Below the pieces are notes generated by a model. That model was not told where the DNA came from and searched no databases. It was given only the letters and a program-made list of their open reading frames with translations. Both the position numbers and the translations under genes were made by a program. DNA of 34,996 bases, taken from the NCBI GenBank assembly GCA_009885525.1, contig VFKN01000063.1, forward strand, positions 1 to 34,996, read 5' to 3'. This stretch comes from Anaerolineaceae bacterium (GTDB lineage: Bacteria; Chloroflexota; Anaerolineae; Anaerolineales; Villigracilaceae). Shown here piece by piece: positions 8,301-16,844 of the stretch. Each line of letters starts with the position of its first letter. Position 1 is the first letter of the stretch.

Positions 8301-11300
8301 GGGATTGTGCTCCTTGCCACCTGCCATTTAATTACGCAGGCTACTGTAACTGTAGACTCTACCGGAAACAGCGGTGTGGCAGCCATCATCATTCCCAGTT
8401 TCCCCAAGCAATATCTGTCCACAGGGAAACGCGCTTTCCTGTTTGAGTATCGGCACGATAATGACGCGCTTATCCCTGCCACTTTGCCTCAACCAAATGT
8501 GAACTTTGGCAAAATGAGAATCGCGTTGGGTTTCCCATTCTGCACAGACCCGATTACTCCTACAGGTTGTGAAGTGGGCGGTACAGATACCACTGTGTCA
8601 AGCATCACCTTTGATATTAATAAGGCGGATGGCACACCGCTATCCACTGATCTTCTAACGCCAGATGCGTTATTCACAGTGTTTGATGATGTCGGCGGCA
8701 CAGCTCCGAACCACACCTGGGCTTGTTCCGTCATTACGCAGGGAGGTGCTTATAAGCTTGCTTGCAAAGCGTCGCTTGTGTACACAACAACGGCTGGATA
8801 CACTTTCAAAAATTCTCAGAGCAAAAACTATTACATGGGGAGTAATAGTCAGCTGTCTTTGTTTACGGGAACTCCGTTCAAAATAGTCCGTAAAGCGGCT
8901 ACGCAAGTCTCACTTGACTCCATCAATACTGCCAAGGTGGGTCAGACCATAACGCTGACTTCTGCTTCCGGCGGAATCGTTCACTTGCTTGATGCCAGCG
9001 GCAATCCGCTCTCCGGTGCGGCATCAAATAAGTTGACGATAACTTTTAGCGACCCCGCTTTTTTTGGGGTTTCCAATGCGGGCCCCACTACCTGTTTGGC
9101 AAATGCAGGCGTGCTGACAATTTTCTCCTCCACGAATTTATGTAATATCTATTTTAAGAAGCAGGGAACAGTCTCGCTCACGTTGAACTTTCTTGGTGAT
9201 GGCAATTATTATCCCAGTTCAGCGCCCAGTATTTCTGTTACGGTTGGCAAGCAAGATGGGCTTACCGCCACCTGGCAGTATATTAAAACTGGAAGCATTA
9301 CCTACAGTGACTGGGATATTACAAGCTGGAAGCCTGCGCCTGAAAAATTATCCTTCCGAATTCTTTTGGGCGGGCCCGCAGACTTTGATATGAATACGCT
9401 CACCGGGCAAGTTCTAAACATACCCTATGTGCTTATTAAAGTCCCGCCAGGCATTGGAACATGTAACGGCGGCGGGTCAAGCGCATTTGCTCTCGTGATT
9501 AAAAAATCGGGCTCGGATTATTTTGCTAATTCAAATCTGGATTGCTCGATTGCGGGAATAGAACTTTTACTTGGCCCATTGGCGATTGGTACCGGCACCG
9601 ATTTTACTTTCGCGACAAATCAATCTCTCAGTAAACCCCTGGTTATTGCCGACCGTCCCACTGTAAACCTGACTGTTGCCATCACGCGCGTTGCTGGTAT
9701 GGACAATACGATTACAGGCACTGCCCTCAAGCCGCTCTTCGCAGGGGAGAAGTACACGTTTGCATTTACCGCTGGCACCCTGTTTGCAGATGCTTTCACG
9801 CCTCCAGCAACCATTCAGGGGTCAATAAACTATTACACAGCTAACACGGAAATTAAAATTGACCTGCCCCCGCAATTGGAAGCGCTGATTGATTGGACAC
9901 AATCCGATTGCGAAAGTTCGACGGGCGCCAACGATCTTTTTGTCAAGTTGAGTACGGCTACCATTCTTCAGACTTTTGGATATGCTGAGAGTGGTACAGG
10001 CATTCATGACATTCAGGTTTCGAACACACCTTGCACGCTGGTTTTCAGATTGGATCAGCTTAGCAGCTACACGTATACACCCGGACCTGGCGAACTGGCA
10101 AAATTCACTATCAGCCCGACATTAACTGCTCCCAATTATACGTACATAACCTATGCTGCCACCCAGCAGTATACATTGAATGGCTTGGGCCGGCAGGCTG
10201 TTAGCGCGGTTTTTTCACCTGCGTATTTCAGTAGCACTCCCCCGGGCCCGGCAGATGTAGGCGTAAAAGGAGATGCGGATAAGACGATCAGTATGACACT
10301 GACCCCCACCAGCGGCGTTGCGGGCAGCAGCCTTTCCCCCTTGAATACAGGCATAGCCTACACTCAACAGGTTTCCTTATCTTCGGCGGCATCCACCTGC
10401 ACGGGCATGGATCTTGTCCCTGGCAGCATTAGTAGTTCTACAATTGCCACCGCCATTCTAAAATCTCCCGCCGTCTCTTGTTCCGGCGCCTCTATGACGA
10501 TGAACTATTTGGGCAACGAGTGGTTCCTGCCAATCCCCGGTTACGCCACCATTAGTTTCACCAATCCACCTGCTACCACTACGACTATCACTGCTCCCGC
10601 AACTGGTTCAAGTTTCACTCATGGTGCCACGGTCACTTTCTCTGCCACTGTTGCCGGAACTGGAATACCAACTGGGACAGTTGAATTCATATCTGATAAA
10701 GTTGGGTCTCTCGGAGCTCCTATTCCTCTAGCGGCTGGTACCGCGTCTTTAACAACTTCGGCGCTTTCGGTAGCCACTCATTCGATCACAGCTGTATATC
10801 TTTCGAATAATAGTACCTCTTTTGGCTCCAGTACATCTACCCCTGCAACATCGGTCACGATCAATCCGGCAGCTACCAATACATCCCTTACCTCGTCCCC
10901 GATCCCTACCAGTTGGACGACAAGCAGCCCTGTGACATTTACAGCAACGGTAACGCGGAGCACCTCACCAAACGCCGGTACACCGGTTGCTAGTATCGGC
11001 TCAGTAGACTTTTACGATGGCGCCAATAAGATCGGTACAGATACTTTGAATGCTAGTGGTATAGCTCAGATCGCAACCACATTTACGCTAGGCAACCATG
11101 CCATCACGGCTGTTTACCTCCCCAGTCCCAGCCTTGACTTTAGCACCAGCACCTCGAACCCGTTGACTCAGAATATCACCTTGCCAACCAGCGTAGGTCT
11201 GATTTCCAACCAGCCAACCTATGTGTACGGCACCACCGCAACCTTCACTGCCACAGTGACCTATCCAGCAGCGGCGCCGACAGGTAATGTGGTATTTAAA

Positions 11301-12107
11301 GATGCGGGAGCTACCATTGGGACAACTCCCCTGCTAGCTTCTGATGTCGGAGTGGCTCAGCTTACTATCGCAACTCTGGCAGCCGGGCCAGGAGGACTTT
11401 CCCACCCTTCAATTACCGCGACCTTTGTTCCCGGCGTAGGCTCAATTTACAGTGGCAACACCTCCCCCAACGTAGCAGTGACTATTACGCAGGCGCCAAC
11501 TACGATTACGATCACCTCATCCAGCGCTTCTTCCGTCTATGGAGACACCGTCACCTATGGGATTACCGTTGTTCCGGGCACACTGGCAGGAACCGCTCAA
11601 TTTAAAGATGGAGGAGCTAACCTTGGATCGGCTGCCGCAGTGGCTGCTGGAACAGGGACTTTTTCCAACGCCAGCCTCGCGGTAGCCGGCTCTCCGCACA
11701 CTATCACTGCTGTCTTTAATCCCACTGATACGAACTATGCGCCATCGACCTCAAACCCACTGCCTCAAACAGTCACGGCGGCGGCTACTACTTCTTCAGT
11801 GGTCACCATTACCCCTGCGTCTCCTACCAAAACTACTAATTTGACTCTTTCAGTGGATGTCACAGCGACGGTAACTACAGGCTTGTCAAACGGCTCTGTG
11901 GAGTTCTTTGCAAATGGCGCAAGTATGGGCGTATATACCGGCAGTGTCCCGATTGTAGGAGGTATAACCTATACTCTTACAGGATCCGGCCCCACTGCGA
12001 TTAGATTGAACACAGGCACTTACTTGGTAACTGCTGTTTATACTGATAGTAGCGGCAACTTTAGCACCAGTACCTCCTCTCCAGTATTGTCGATTACCAT
12101 CCCGTAA
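5385..12107 (+). CDS. Giant FHA-like / single-TM / multi-Ig-repeat surface protein (2240 aa)
   Basis: Domains in order: an FHA-like region (residues about 1-95, NIGSHPENDIAI and VNGENI), a NEW3/Ig-like beta-sandwich (about 130-235), a second beta-rich region, one membrane helix (about 363-384, WWSIVLSVMALLLGIFILV), then about 1850 residues of Thr/Ser-rich beta domains. The last 500 residues hold at least five bacterial Ig-like modules of the 'GTVEF...G...L..G.HSITAVY' type. There is no N-terminal signal peptide, so the FHA side should be cytoplasmic and the Ig array outside the membrane. As in the first gene of the locus, the FHA phosphothreonine Arg (IGS for IGR) and Ser-Arg (LPFH) are missing. 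AAAGGA precedes ATG 5385. Plausibly links an intracellular particle to the cell surface; function inferred from architecture and location. Confidence 0.82.
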   Translation: MIERNVRDGNNSKELDFDQPVVNIGSHPENDIAIVGQGILPFHAMAFLQDGAYHLTCLSPEAQISVDGAAVNGENIILAERQNVMIGDYAISFQRNGTPTSMHASVSMRGAGSGIKSKSAAPVSANLGNEILVNVISRLSDVEVGQSASYELEVVNAGPIVAGFSISLEGVPDDWIEIAPRTFKLNEGQRATVRLTVTPPRDPGSSAGKHPLNAVISSSNYAGLQVAVPLDLFIQPYYEFSLGNLSPKQQNIFWRRRFGVAKLPITNLGNGAADFTTSALDDENGCSFDFQVSDELQLNRQATFNVPAGSTMTLPIEITPLKRPVFAMRSKRYQYTTTVQVTQQAVSQQVVSGSVTSYPLFGWWSIVLSVMALLLGIFILVQPYIRNYSVVAGKDVIELGDTTKLEWAVSPFATRVNISSIDQAIAYGQTSLTVAPKQSTTYELVAGNWLSGLLGLDRKGIKTVLVVPPSPTVNVFEVDNTRVARGKAVNVRWSVTQADKAILTIGGVVYELPPDKFSGEQSVVLDKNSLVTLDARNASGSELRSYYINVVDPNIIVNKFIVWVRPQASLAGIPSQPSLVSFLADQLAKFSISHKAAPILNPSPLALGAPAAADNFTERYVELVSDKSSDSGYRVEFYQPKRELAKGEQVMIQWDVQGTDADTVQIAPFTDVLPNIGEQPFFPQESMNFVLTAQSGEKKGLFMLPVVVFDGAPPVAPKIDIFKASPMSMTGGQNVQFAWSVSGEWTRIQLTSGKGVVADNMNPEGFKTVSVTQSDTFVLKAWNGTLSSSSALDITVNPSLIETPLKITSVYPTTGIFVTGDKISVTVEFPSLSSDDPAPTGTVIVSDGQSSCTFTLPVKTCNLIFTTPGSKRLTASYGGDTIYVQTESAKFPASPAVILVTSATVEMLPLYFTLNSATTPASAGTSISDITASPLSMDVSLYIKVQVKPVSSVLPSDLFSRIKFSLCDQNTQGIVLLATCHLITQATVTVDSTGNSGVAAIIIPSFPKQYLSTGKRAFLFEYRHDNDALIPATLPQPNVNFGKMRIALGFPFCTDPITPTGCEVGGTDTTVSSITFDINKADGTPLSTDLLTPDALFTVFDDVGGTAPNHTWACSVITQGGAYKLACKASLVYTTTAGYTFKNSQSKNYYMGSNSQLSLFTGTPFKIVRKAATQVSLDSINTAKVGQTITLTSASGGIVHLLDASGNPLSGAASNKLTITFSDPAFFGVSNAGPTTCLANAGVLTIFSSTNLCNIYFKKQGTVSLTLNFLGDGNYYPSSAPSISVTVGKQDGLTATWQYIKTGSITYSDWDITSWKPAPEKLSFRILLGGPADFDMNTLTGQVLNIPYVLIKVPPGIGTCNGGGSSAFALVIKKSGSDYFANSNLDCSIAGIELLLGPLAIGTGTDFTFATNQSLSKPLVIADRPTVNLTVAITRVAGMDNTITGTALKPLFAGEKYTFAFTAGTLFADAFTPPATIQGSINYYTANTEIKIDLPPQLEALIDWTQSDCESSTGANDLFVKLSTATILQTFGYAESGTGIHDIQVSNTPCTLVFRLDQLSSYTYTPGPGELAKFTISPTLTAPNYTYITYAATQQYTLNGLGRQAVSAVFSPAYFSSTPPGPADVGVKGDADKTISMTLTPTSGVAGSSLSPLNTGIAYTQQVSLSSAASTCTGMDLVPGSISSSTIATAILKSPAVSCSGASMTMNYLGNEWFLPIPGYATISFTNPPATTTTITAPATGSSFTHGATVTFSATVAGTGIPTGTVEFISDKVGSLGAPIPLAAGTASLTTSALSVATHSITAVYLSNNSTSFGSSTSTPATSVTINPAATNTSLTSSPIPTSWTTSSPVTFTATVTRSTSPNAGTPVASIGSVDFYDGANKIGTDTLNASGIAQIATTFTLGNHAITAVYLPSPSLDFSTSTSNPLTQNITLPTSVGLISNQPTYVYGTTATFTATVTYPAAAPTGNVVFKDAGATIGTTPLLASDVGVAQLTIATLAAGPGGLSHPSITATFVPGVGSIYSGNTSPNVAVTITQAPTTITITSSSASSVYGDTVTYGITVVPGTLAGTAQFKDGGANLGSAAAVAAGTGTFSNASLAVAGSPHTITAVFNPTDTNYAPSTSNPLPQTVTAAATTSSVVTITPASPTKTTNLTLSVDVTATVTTGLSNGSVEFFANGASMGVYTGSVPIVGGITYTLTGSGPTAIRLNTGTYLVTAVYTDSSGNFSTSTSSPVLSITIP
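10570..12100 (+). repeat. Tandem bacterial Ig-like modules in the giant surface protein
   Basis: Successive modules of about 90-105 residues share the pattern TFTATV, a short Pro/Gly turn, GxVxFxDGxxxIG, and an ending HxITAVY. The series runs through the C-terminal 500 residues. Nucleotide identity between modules is low, so these are old duplications that should be stable. Confidence 0.75.
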
Positions 12108-12153
12108 ATTTGGTTTTCAAAATTACAGTCTGTTTTTGTTAAGGATTAAATCA

Positions 12154-13476
12154 TTGCGTAAACCTATAAAGCCTTACTCCTTCGGGATAATAGTTACCAG
12201 CCTCCTGCTCCTTTTCCTGAGCGGATGCGGAAAATCCGTCTCTGTCAGCTCATCAGTCGGCGTTTTATCCGACATCGCCGCGGATGTTAAGCCAGTCGCT
12301 GGTATTGCCCTGGAACAAAAAAACGGCTACGATGCCGGGTTTAAGAATGCAGGCGTGAAGTTCGCGCTTGCAAATATTAATGAAGGCGCTTCACAAGGTG
12401 ATATCCAGAGCATCATCCGCAACAAGGTCGAAGATACCCAGTCCCCGCTGATCGCAATGCTGGGAGCCACATCCAACAACGCCACATCACATGCCGCCGC
12501 GCTGGTGAACTTCTTCAATATTCCCATGCTGGTCCCCTCGGCGAACGGGGATAACTTGTTCCCTTCAAATAATTTGTGGGCATTCCGTTTGGGTGCGCGC
12601 GGCGAAGACTATGCCAGATATTTGTTTGGCACTGTTATCACAAAACAAGCCATGGATGAGATCGGCAAATCTCTAACCTCAGTGAACAGTTTGGGCGTGA
12701 CGCCGCAATTAAAGATCGCGATCCTTTACGAGCAGAATACTTTTGGCGAAAGCGCAGCCGTCGCAACCGCCATCGCAGCCATGGCGCAGTCAACTGAAAC
12801 CGCGGCAACCACCATAACCCCTGCTACACAGTCGGTCTATATCGCAGTCTACACTAATTTCAAAGACAAAAATCCGGATCAGGCCAGTTTGGATAAGTTG
12901 GTAAATAAAGTGAAAGAAGCTAACGTCCAACTGGTTTATCTGGTGAGCAGTGACCCGGCGGTGGCAAAAACGCTGATGCGGACTTTCCATACCCAATTTG
13001 ATAAGCAGTCGTTGCCGATTTTGATCGGCCAGTCGGGTGGATTTGCCGCTCAGGATTTTCTCGCTTCAAAAGATGCTGATGGGGTCTATGTGCTGCAACA
13101 GAAAATTGATCGCACAGACTGCCCTGCCAATATCCAATTCAGTTATGATGCTCAATCTTATGCGGCTGTTTCTTTGCTCAGCACTGCTGTTCAAAACGCT
13201 GATACCACCCTAACGAAAAAAACTGGTGCTTGGTTTTCCATAAGCTGGCCGAAAAAAATAACCATTCTGCAGCAACGTGAAGCCATCCGAGATGAACTGA
13301 AACAATTCAAGGGAAACGTGCCCTGTATGGGCATGGTCGCGTTTGATAATGCTGGACAGAATAAACTCTTAAGCCTGGAACTGACCCGCGTGAAAAAGGA
13401 TCAGGTGGCTGTAACTTCAACCGTAGATTTTCTCTCCGATTTAAAGAAACGCTTTTTCAATGATCTTTTACCATAA
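12154..13476 (+). CDS. Lipoprotein with type 1 periplasmic-binding-protein fold (Peripla_BP_6-like)
   Basis: The N-terminus has a basic stretch, a hydrophobic core and a lipobox LSGC, so the mature protein is a membrane-anchored lipoprotein. The remaining ~410 residues resemble the branched-chain amino acid/ABC ligand-binding receptor family: an early Gly/Ala-rich segment with LIAMLGATSNNAT, a VPSANGDNLFP segment, KIAILYEQNTFGES, and LIGQSGGFAAQDF. I prefer TTG 12154 because AAGGA lies 8 bases upstream; an in-frame TTG at 12136 gives six more residues. There are no ABC permease or ATPase genes nearby, so transport is unlikely. Located 46 bp after the giant Ig protein and 32 bp before the AAA+ gene, it may act as a ligand sensor for the injection system (inference). 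Confidence 0.8.
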   Translation: MRKPIKPYSFGIIVTSLLLLFLSGCGKSVSVSSSVGVLSDIAADVKPVAGIALEQKNGYDAGFKNAGVKFALANINEGASQGDIQSIIRNKVEDTQSPLIAMLGATSNNATSHAAALVNFFNIPMLVPSANGDNLFPSNNLWAFRLGARGEDYARYLFGTVITKQAMDEIGKSLTSVNSLGVTPQLKIAILYEQNTFGESAAVATAIAAMAQSTETAATTITPATQSVYIAVYTNFKDKNPDQASLDKLVNKVKEANVQLVYLVSSDPAVAKTLMRTFHTQFDKQSLPILIGQSGGFAAQDFLASKDADGVYVLQQKIDRTDCPANIQFSYDAQSYAAVSLLSTAVQNADTTLTKKTGAWFSISWPKKITILQQREAIRDELKQFKGNVPCMGMVAFDNAGQNKLLSLELTRVKKDQVAVTSTVDFLSDLKKRFFNDLLP

Positions 13477-13508
13477 TTTTATGGGCAGCACGTGGAGCAA
13501 ATCCGGCA

Positions 13509-15665
13509 ATGACTGAGACCACCGCACTCGAGCGTCAATACCTGCAGGCTGTACTCGCCTGGCTGGACGCACGCCTTGAGGCTGAAGTACGCCGCTGGCA
13601 GTTGGCCGGACAAAATCCCGCTGACCGTTTCAGGGGTTTGTATATCTCAGACGCCGATGCCCTGGCGCTGACTCAGCGGGGCGTGGGCTCGCACTGGGGC
13701 ACAGGTATTGCCCTGCCTGCAGAAGATGAGCAGGCTTTAAACCAGGCACAGCAATCCGCCTTATCGTTGGTTCAGTCACTCGAAGAACAGGCGCGCAAAC
13801 AAAATATTGTTCTGCGCCTGAAACAACTGCAGGAAACTTTTGGCCTGAGTCCTTTCGAATGGTGGGCCTTTATTGTCTGTCTGGCGCCCGGGCTGGATCT
13901 GCGCTATGAGCGCATTTACAGCTATCTGCAAGATGACATCACCCGCGTTTCCGCCACGGTCGACCTCTTTTTGAATCTGCTCCTGCCCGGTGATCCGGCA
14001 CGCCTAGATGCTCTGCGCTGTTTTGAGCAGCGCGCGCCGCTGCGCTTTTTCCGCCTGCTGCTGCCGGTGGAAGAACCCGGCAAACATCCCAACACCCTGC
14101 GCCAGGCTTTCCGCGTCGCACCCGGCATTGTGGATTGGCTGATGGGCGCATACTCGCCATCCGCTGCGTTGGGTGAATGGGCTGAATATGTGCCGCTCAT
14201 GGATAATGAAGACAACAGGGCTGCCGAAGTTTTCCAGCTGGATGGTATGCCGCAAGCCTCCATCTTTGCGGATGTACATCCCATGCTTTCATTCTACGGC
14301 GAAGATTTTCTACAACAGGAACTGGCCGCCCGTCAGCTGGCCGCTGCCTTGCGAAAACCTTTTCTCAAGGTCAAATATCTGGCAGATGAAACGCTGGAAC
14401 CCGCGCTCGAAAAATTATTTCTGGCAGTGCGTGATGCGCGCATGTTGACCGCGTTGCTCTACATCCAAGGCTGCGACGTATTCATCGACCGCGAAGGTTG
14501 TCTGCTGCCATCGAGTTTTGCCGCGCTCAAACTGGTTGAAGACAGCATTTTGTTTAGCAGCAAAAAATCCTTTAAATTTGACCCTGAAATGTCGGGAGAT
14601 GCCACCGTACTGATGCGCATTCCCTTTGCCAGCCTGAGCGCCAATGAGCGTGTTGATCTATGGATGACGATGCTGGCTGGCGCGGCGCGGGATTTCTCTC
14701 AAGAAGAGCTGGAGATCCTGGCCGGACAATTCGCACTCAGCAGCGGACAAATCATCGCCGCTTCTTCGTCAGCCATGTCGCAGGCACTGCAAGCGGGCCG
14801 CACCTTGCAAAGCGCCGATCTGTTTGAGGCTGCGCGCCTGCACTCTGGTCATCACCTCGCCGATCTGGCACACAAAATTGAGCCGCGCTATCAATGGGAT
14901 GATTTGGTTCTGCCTGAAACGCCCATCACTATGCTGCGCGAGATGGTTAACATGGTGCAGTCACGGCCGCTGGTCTTGGAAACCTGGGGGTTGGGCCGCA
15001 AGCTGACAGCTGGCGCGGGCATCTCGGCTCTATTCTCCGGCCCTCCAGGCACGGGCAAAACTCTGGCGGCGCAGATCATGGCAAATCAGCTCGGCGTCGA
15101 TCTATATCGCATTGATCTTTCCACCGTGGTTAGCAAATACGTGGGCGAGACCGAAAAGAATCTTGAGCGTATTTTCTCTGAGGCTTCTGAAAGTAACGCG
15201 ATTTTATTTTTCGATGAAGCCGATACGATCTTTGGCAAACGTTCCGAAGTGAAAGATGCCCACGACCGCTATGCCAATATTGAGGTAGGTTATCTATTAC
15301 AGCGCATGGAAAGCTACAACGGCGTGGCGATCCTGGCCACCAACCTGCGCGCCAATTTGGATGACGCCTTTACACGGCGTTTGCAATTCATCGTTAATTT
15401 TCCGTTCCCGGATCAAGAATATCGCCTGCGTATCTGGCAGGTACTCATGCCGCCAGACCTCCCATTGGCTGATGACTTGGATTTAAAGACGATGGCAAAA
15501 CGCTTTAAGTTGGCAGGCGGCAGTATCCGCAACATTATTGTCAGCGCAGCTTATCTTGCAGCGGCGGACGGCGGACGTGTAAACATGCCGCACTTGCTGC
15601 ATGGCGCCAAACGTGAAATTCAAAAAATGGGTAAATTGTTGCAGGAAAATGATTATGTTGTATAA
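13509..15665 (+). CDS. AAA+ ATPase of contractile injection systems (Afp15-like)
   Basis: The 718-residue protein has a long all-alpha/winged-helix-like N-terminal half typical of the CIS-associated ATPases and a C-terminal AAA+ module. Walker A GPPGTGKT is at residues 511-518, Walker B ILFFDEAD at 565-572, sensor-1 ATNL follows, and arginine-finger-like residues occur in FTRRLQF. In Afp/PVC clusters the ATPase lies next to the cap gene and is needed for particle assembly; its exact mechanical role is uncertain. Here it directly precedes the DUF4255 cap gene, the same adjacency as afp15-afp16. The product is cytoplasmic, with no signal peptide. Assignment to the CIS ATPase group is from both sequence style and context. 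Confidence 0.92.
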   Translation: MTETTALERQYLQAVLAWLDARLEAEVRRWQLAGQNPADRFRGLYISDADALALTQRGVGSHWGTGIALPAEDEQALNQAQQSALSLVQSLEEQARKQNIVLRLKQLQETFGLSPFEWWAFIVCLAPGLDLRYERIYSYLQDDITRVSATVDLFLNLLLPGDPARLDALRCFEQRAPLRFFRLLLPVEEPGKHPNTLRQAFRVAPGIVDWLMGAYSPSAALGEWAEYVPLMDNEDNRAAEVFQLDGMPQASIFADVHPMLSFYGEDFLQQELAARQLAAALRKPFLKVKYLADETLEPALEKLFLAVRDARMLTALLYIQGCDVFIDREGCLLPSSFAALKLVEDSILFSSKKSFKFDPEMSGDATVLMRIPFASLSANERVDLWMTMLAGAARDFSQEELEILAGQFALSSGQIIAASSSAMSQALQAGRTLQSADLFEAARLHSGHHLADLAHKIEPRYQWDDLVLPETPITMLREMVNMVQSRPLVLETWGLGRKLTAGAGISALFSGPPGTGKTLAAQIMANQLGVDLYRIDLSTVVSKYVGETEKNLERIFSEASESNAILFFDEADTIFGKRSEVKDAHDRYANIEVGYLLQRMESYNGVAILATNLRANLDDAFTRRLQFIVNFPFPDQEYRLRIWQVLMPPDLPLADDLDLKTMAKRFKLAGGSIRNIIVSAAYLAAADGGRVNMPHLLHGAKREIQKMGKLLQENDYVV

Positions 15666-15863
15666 TGCTTTCGCATTGAAGATAAATTATGTCAAGTTTT
15701 TTAAAAATCATAGTAAGCCAGTCTTGTGTGACAAAAAGTTTGTTTGGACACTAATAAAAAAATAATAAGAAATACAAAGATATACATTCGTTTGCATCCT
15801 GTTTTTAAAATATACTGAGAAAGAAAGTTAAGTAGTCGTGTCAAACCTCAGAGGAGAGTAACT
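15666..15863 (+). promoter_or_regulatory. AT-rich 198-bp gap with a possible internal promoter for the tail genes
   Basis: This is the largest gap inside the locus. TATACT (15811-15816) is a good -10-like hexamer about 48 bp before the GTG start of the DUF4255 gene, but the -35 position (TCGTTT, 15788-15793) is poor. A promoter here would separate the membrane/ATPase genes from the tail structural genes. No terminator-like hairpin was seen. Confidence 0.3.
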
Positions 15864-16724
15864 GTGATTGCTGATGTCGATGAAGTCCTGCGCAAAGTAT
15901 TGATCCGCGAAATCGAGATTGAGGGTAATGAAATTGATATCCAGTTTGATTCGCCCAACCGCGGATGGTCTTCACGCCTGAGCAAGCCGACCATTAACCT
16001 GTTCCTGTTTGACATTCGAAAAAATTTACGTTTACGCGGGGCTGAGCAATTTACGACCATCACACACGATGACGGCACAAGCGAAGTGCGTCTGAATCCG
16101 GTGCGTATGGATCTGCGCTATCTGATGACTGCCTGGGTCAAGGAAGCGGAAGATGAACATCTGCTGCTTTCTTCGGCGTTGACTGGTTTACTGAGAAACC
16201 CCTTTCTGCCGGTGGAACTGTATACGGAGCGTTTGCAATCCCAGCCGACGCCTATCCCACTTGAAATTGCCACATCATCCTCTGACGGCGGCGATAAATT
16301 TACCGAACTTTGGGGCGTGTTGGATAATGAGCTGCAACCGGGCATTTTGGTGACCCTGACAATTTCCATCGATCCATATAAACCGCTGGTCTTCAAGCAG
16401 GTCCGCACACGCAAGATCACTTTTGTGCAAGACAGCAGCATCGGCATGCCGCCTGCAGAGACCAACATGATGACGACTACCCGCGCGATTTCAAAATCCT
16501 ATTGGGTGGCAGGTGGGGCCATAAAAAGCGATAAGTATGATCCATCCAGCCTGACGGTTGTCCTGGTGGAGAAGAATCTTCCCATTGATCTGGATGTGAG
16601 CGGAAAGTTTGTACTGCCTAATATTGTGGAAGGAGAATATCATCTTGATATTCTTTTCAATAAGAAAGTTTTGAAACGACAAAAAATCCAGGTGCCTGCG
16701 CCTGATTATGAAATACAGGTTTGA
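15864..16724 (+). CDS. DUF4255 tail terminator/cap protein (Afp16/Pvc16-like)
   Basis: The 286-residue product begins with the DUF4255 hallmark pattern: a short helix (IADVDEVLRKVL), a beta segment IDIQFDSP, then PTINLFLFDIRKNLRLRG and RMDLRYLMTAW. This domain is the Pvc16_N family, which in Afp/PVC particles caps the distal end of tube and sheath and fixes particle length. The C-terminal ~100 residues form an additional beta-rich domain without known function. The GTG start at 15864 is well supported by GAGGAGA 8 bases upstream. It stands between the ATPase and the sheath, as expected for a CIS cluster. Confidence 0.9.
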   Translation: MIADVDEVLRKVLIREIEIEGNEIDIQFDSPNRGWSSRLSKPTINLFLFDIRKNLRLRGAEQFTTITHDDGTSEVRLNPVRMDLRYLMTAWVKEAEDEHLLLSSALTGLLRNPFLPVELYTERLQSQPTPIPLEIATSSSDGGDKFTELWGVLDNELQPGILVTLTISIDPYKPLVFKQVRTRKITFVQDSSIGMPPAETNMMTTTRAISKSYWVAGGAIKSDKYDPSSLTVVLVEKNLPIDLDVSGKFVLPNIVEGEYHLDILFNKKVLKRQKIQVPAPDYEIQV

Positions 16725-16844
16725 GCGCGTCGATTGATTTTTTGCTCGCATAAAGAGAAAGGAGTTTTGTCCCTCGAATTAATATAAGTATGTACCAAAG
16801 ATGAATCAATTTACCATATCTCAAATTCCATTTTGGAGGATGTT

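Noticed and set aside
13509..15665. AAA+ protein considered as a T6SS ClpV
   Set aside because: It has one AAA module, not two, and no ClpV N-domain pattern; neighbours are Afp/PVC-like (DUF4255 cap, LysM hub), not TssB/C/K/L/M.
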